Of a stretch of DNA of 42,413 nt, positions 42,340 through 42,413 are shown piece by piece; the first letter of the stretch is position 1; the number at the start of each line of letters is the position of its first letter. The notes under the pieces were generated by a model. The model was not told where the DNA came from and searched no databases. It was given only the letters and a program-made list of their open reading frames with translations. The position numbers were made by a program, and so were the translations under genes. This stretch comes from Rhodohalobacter sp. 614A (lineage in GTDB: Bacteria > Bacteroidota > Rhodothermia > Balneolales > Balneolaceae): the NCBI RefSeq assembly GCF_021462415.1, contig NZ_JAKEDS010000007.1, positions 1-42,413 on the forward strand, written 5' to 3'.

Positions 42340-42413
42340 ATGAAGATTCAATCAAAACATCTGTTCTCATTGCTTTTCGCTTTGTTAGTAATGTCCATGG
42401 CAGCCTGCCAGCA
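42340..42413 (+). CDS. Start of a lipoprotein gene, cut by the window end
   Basis: The ATG at 42340 opens a frame that runs off the window after 24 codons: MKIQSKHLFSLLFALLVMSM followed by AACQ. This is a clear lipoprotein signal with a Cys at residue 23. Lying 66 bases after the kinase gene, it is probably another exported or surface protein of the same locus. The family cannot be told. Confidence 0.7.
   Translation, partial: MKIQSKHLFSLLFALLVMSMAACQ

Noticed and set aside
1-42413. CRISPR arrays, tRNA or rRNA genes, insertion sequences and integrase genes
   Set aside because: I looked for regularly spaced repeats, cloverleaf-like segments and transposase or integrase motifs and found none that I could support, including beside the Argonaute locus.

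Overview
The window looks like a chromosomal segment from a marine or saline member of the Bacteroidota/Balneolota group. The evidence is two SusC/SusD pairs, an ECF sigma factor/FecR/STN-SusC signalling module, Spr-type exported hydrolases, weak Shine-Dalgarno sequences, and an isolated DUF6266-type gene. This placement comes from gene content only; there is no rRNA or other phylogenetic marker in the window. Every gene I accept reads on the + strand.

Positions 1-15959 hold a catabolic and polysaccharide-utilisation locus of moderate GC. In order it contains: the tail of an unknown gene, a GntP-type sugar-acid permease, an exported alkaline-phosphatase-superfamily enzyme, an FAH-family 2-keto-3-deoxy-pentonate dehydratase-like enzyme, an alpha-ketoglutaric semialdehyde dehydrogenase, an HGSNAT/DUF5009-like membrane acyltransferase, an exported GH20-like hydrolase overlapping a sulfatase, SusC, SusD, and an exported endonuclease/exonuclease/phosphatase-family enzyme. 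A strong intrinsic terminator follows. The dehydratase/dehydrogenase pair is the end of the non-phosphorylative (Weimberg-type) pentonate route to 2-oxoglutarate. The GH20, sulfatase and acyltransferase genes suggest a sulfated amino-sugar glycan.

Positions 16000-24200 are an accessory stretch. They hold a monocistronic DUF6266-like gene with its own terminator, a decayed C-terminal half of secF, a K+/H+ antiporter, and a two-gene prokaryotic Argonaute locus. That locus is a 444-aa protein of unknown function with a C-terminal helix-turn-helix, followed by a 689-aa Argonaute whose PIWI domain appears to lack catalytic acidic residues but keeps the guide 5'-end pocket pattern. Similar GTGTTC/GAACAC inverted repeats lie in front of each gene. 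This is the best candidate for an undescribed system in the window.

Positions 24218-42413 form a second, more AT-rich utilisation locus: ECF sigma factor, FecR anti-sigma, STN-containing SusC, SusD, glycerophosphodiester phosphodiesterase-like enzyme, Na+/solute symporter (TTG start), ComEC-like metallo-beta-lactamase-fold lipoprotein, an apparently circularly permuted SGNH hydrolase, two unrecognised proteins, an FAD-dependent oxidoreductase, a broken zinc alcohol dehydrogenase, a mannitol 2-dehydrogenase-family enzyme and a fructokinase-like PfkB kinase, then the start of a lipoprotein cut by the window edge. The likely flow is ligand sensing and import by SusC/SusD, periplasmic trimming, symport, then polyol oxidation to a ketose and phosphorylation. 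The primary substrate cannot be read from these genes.
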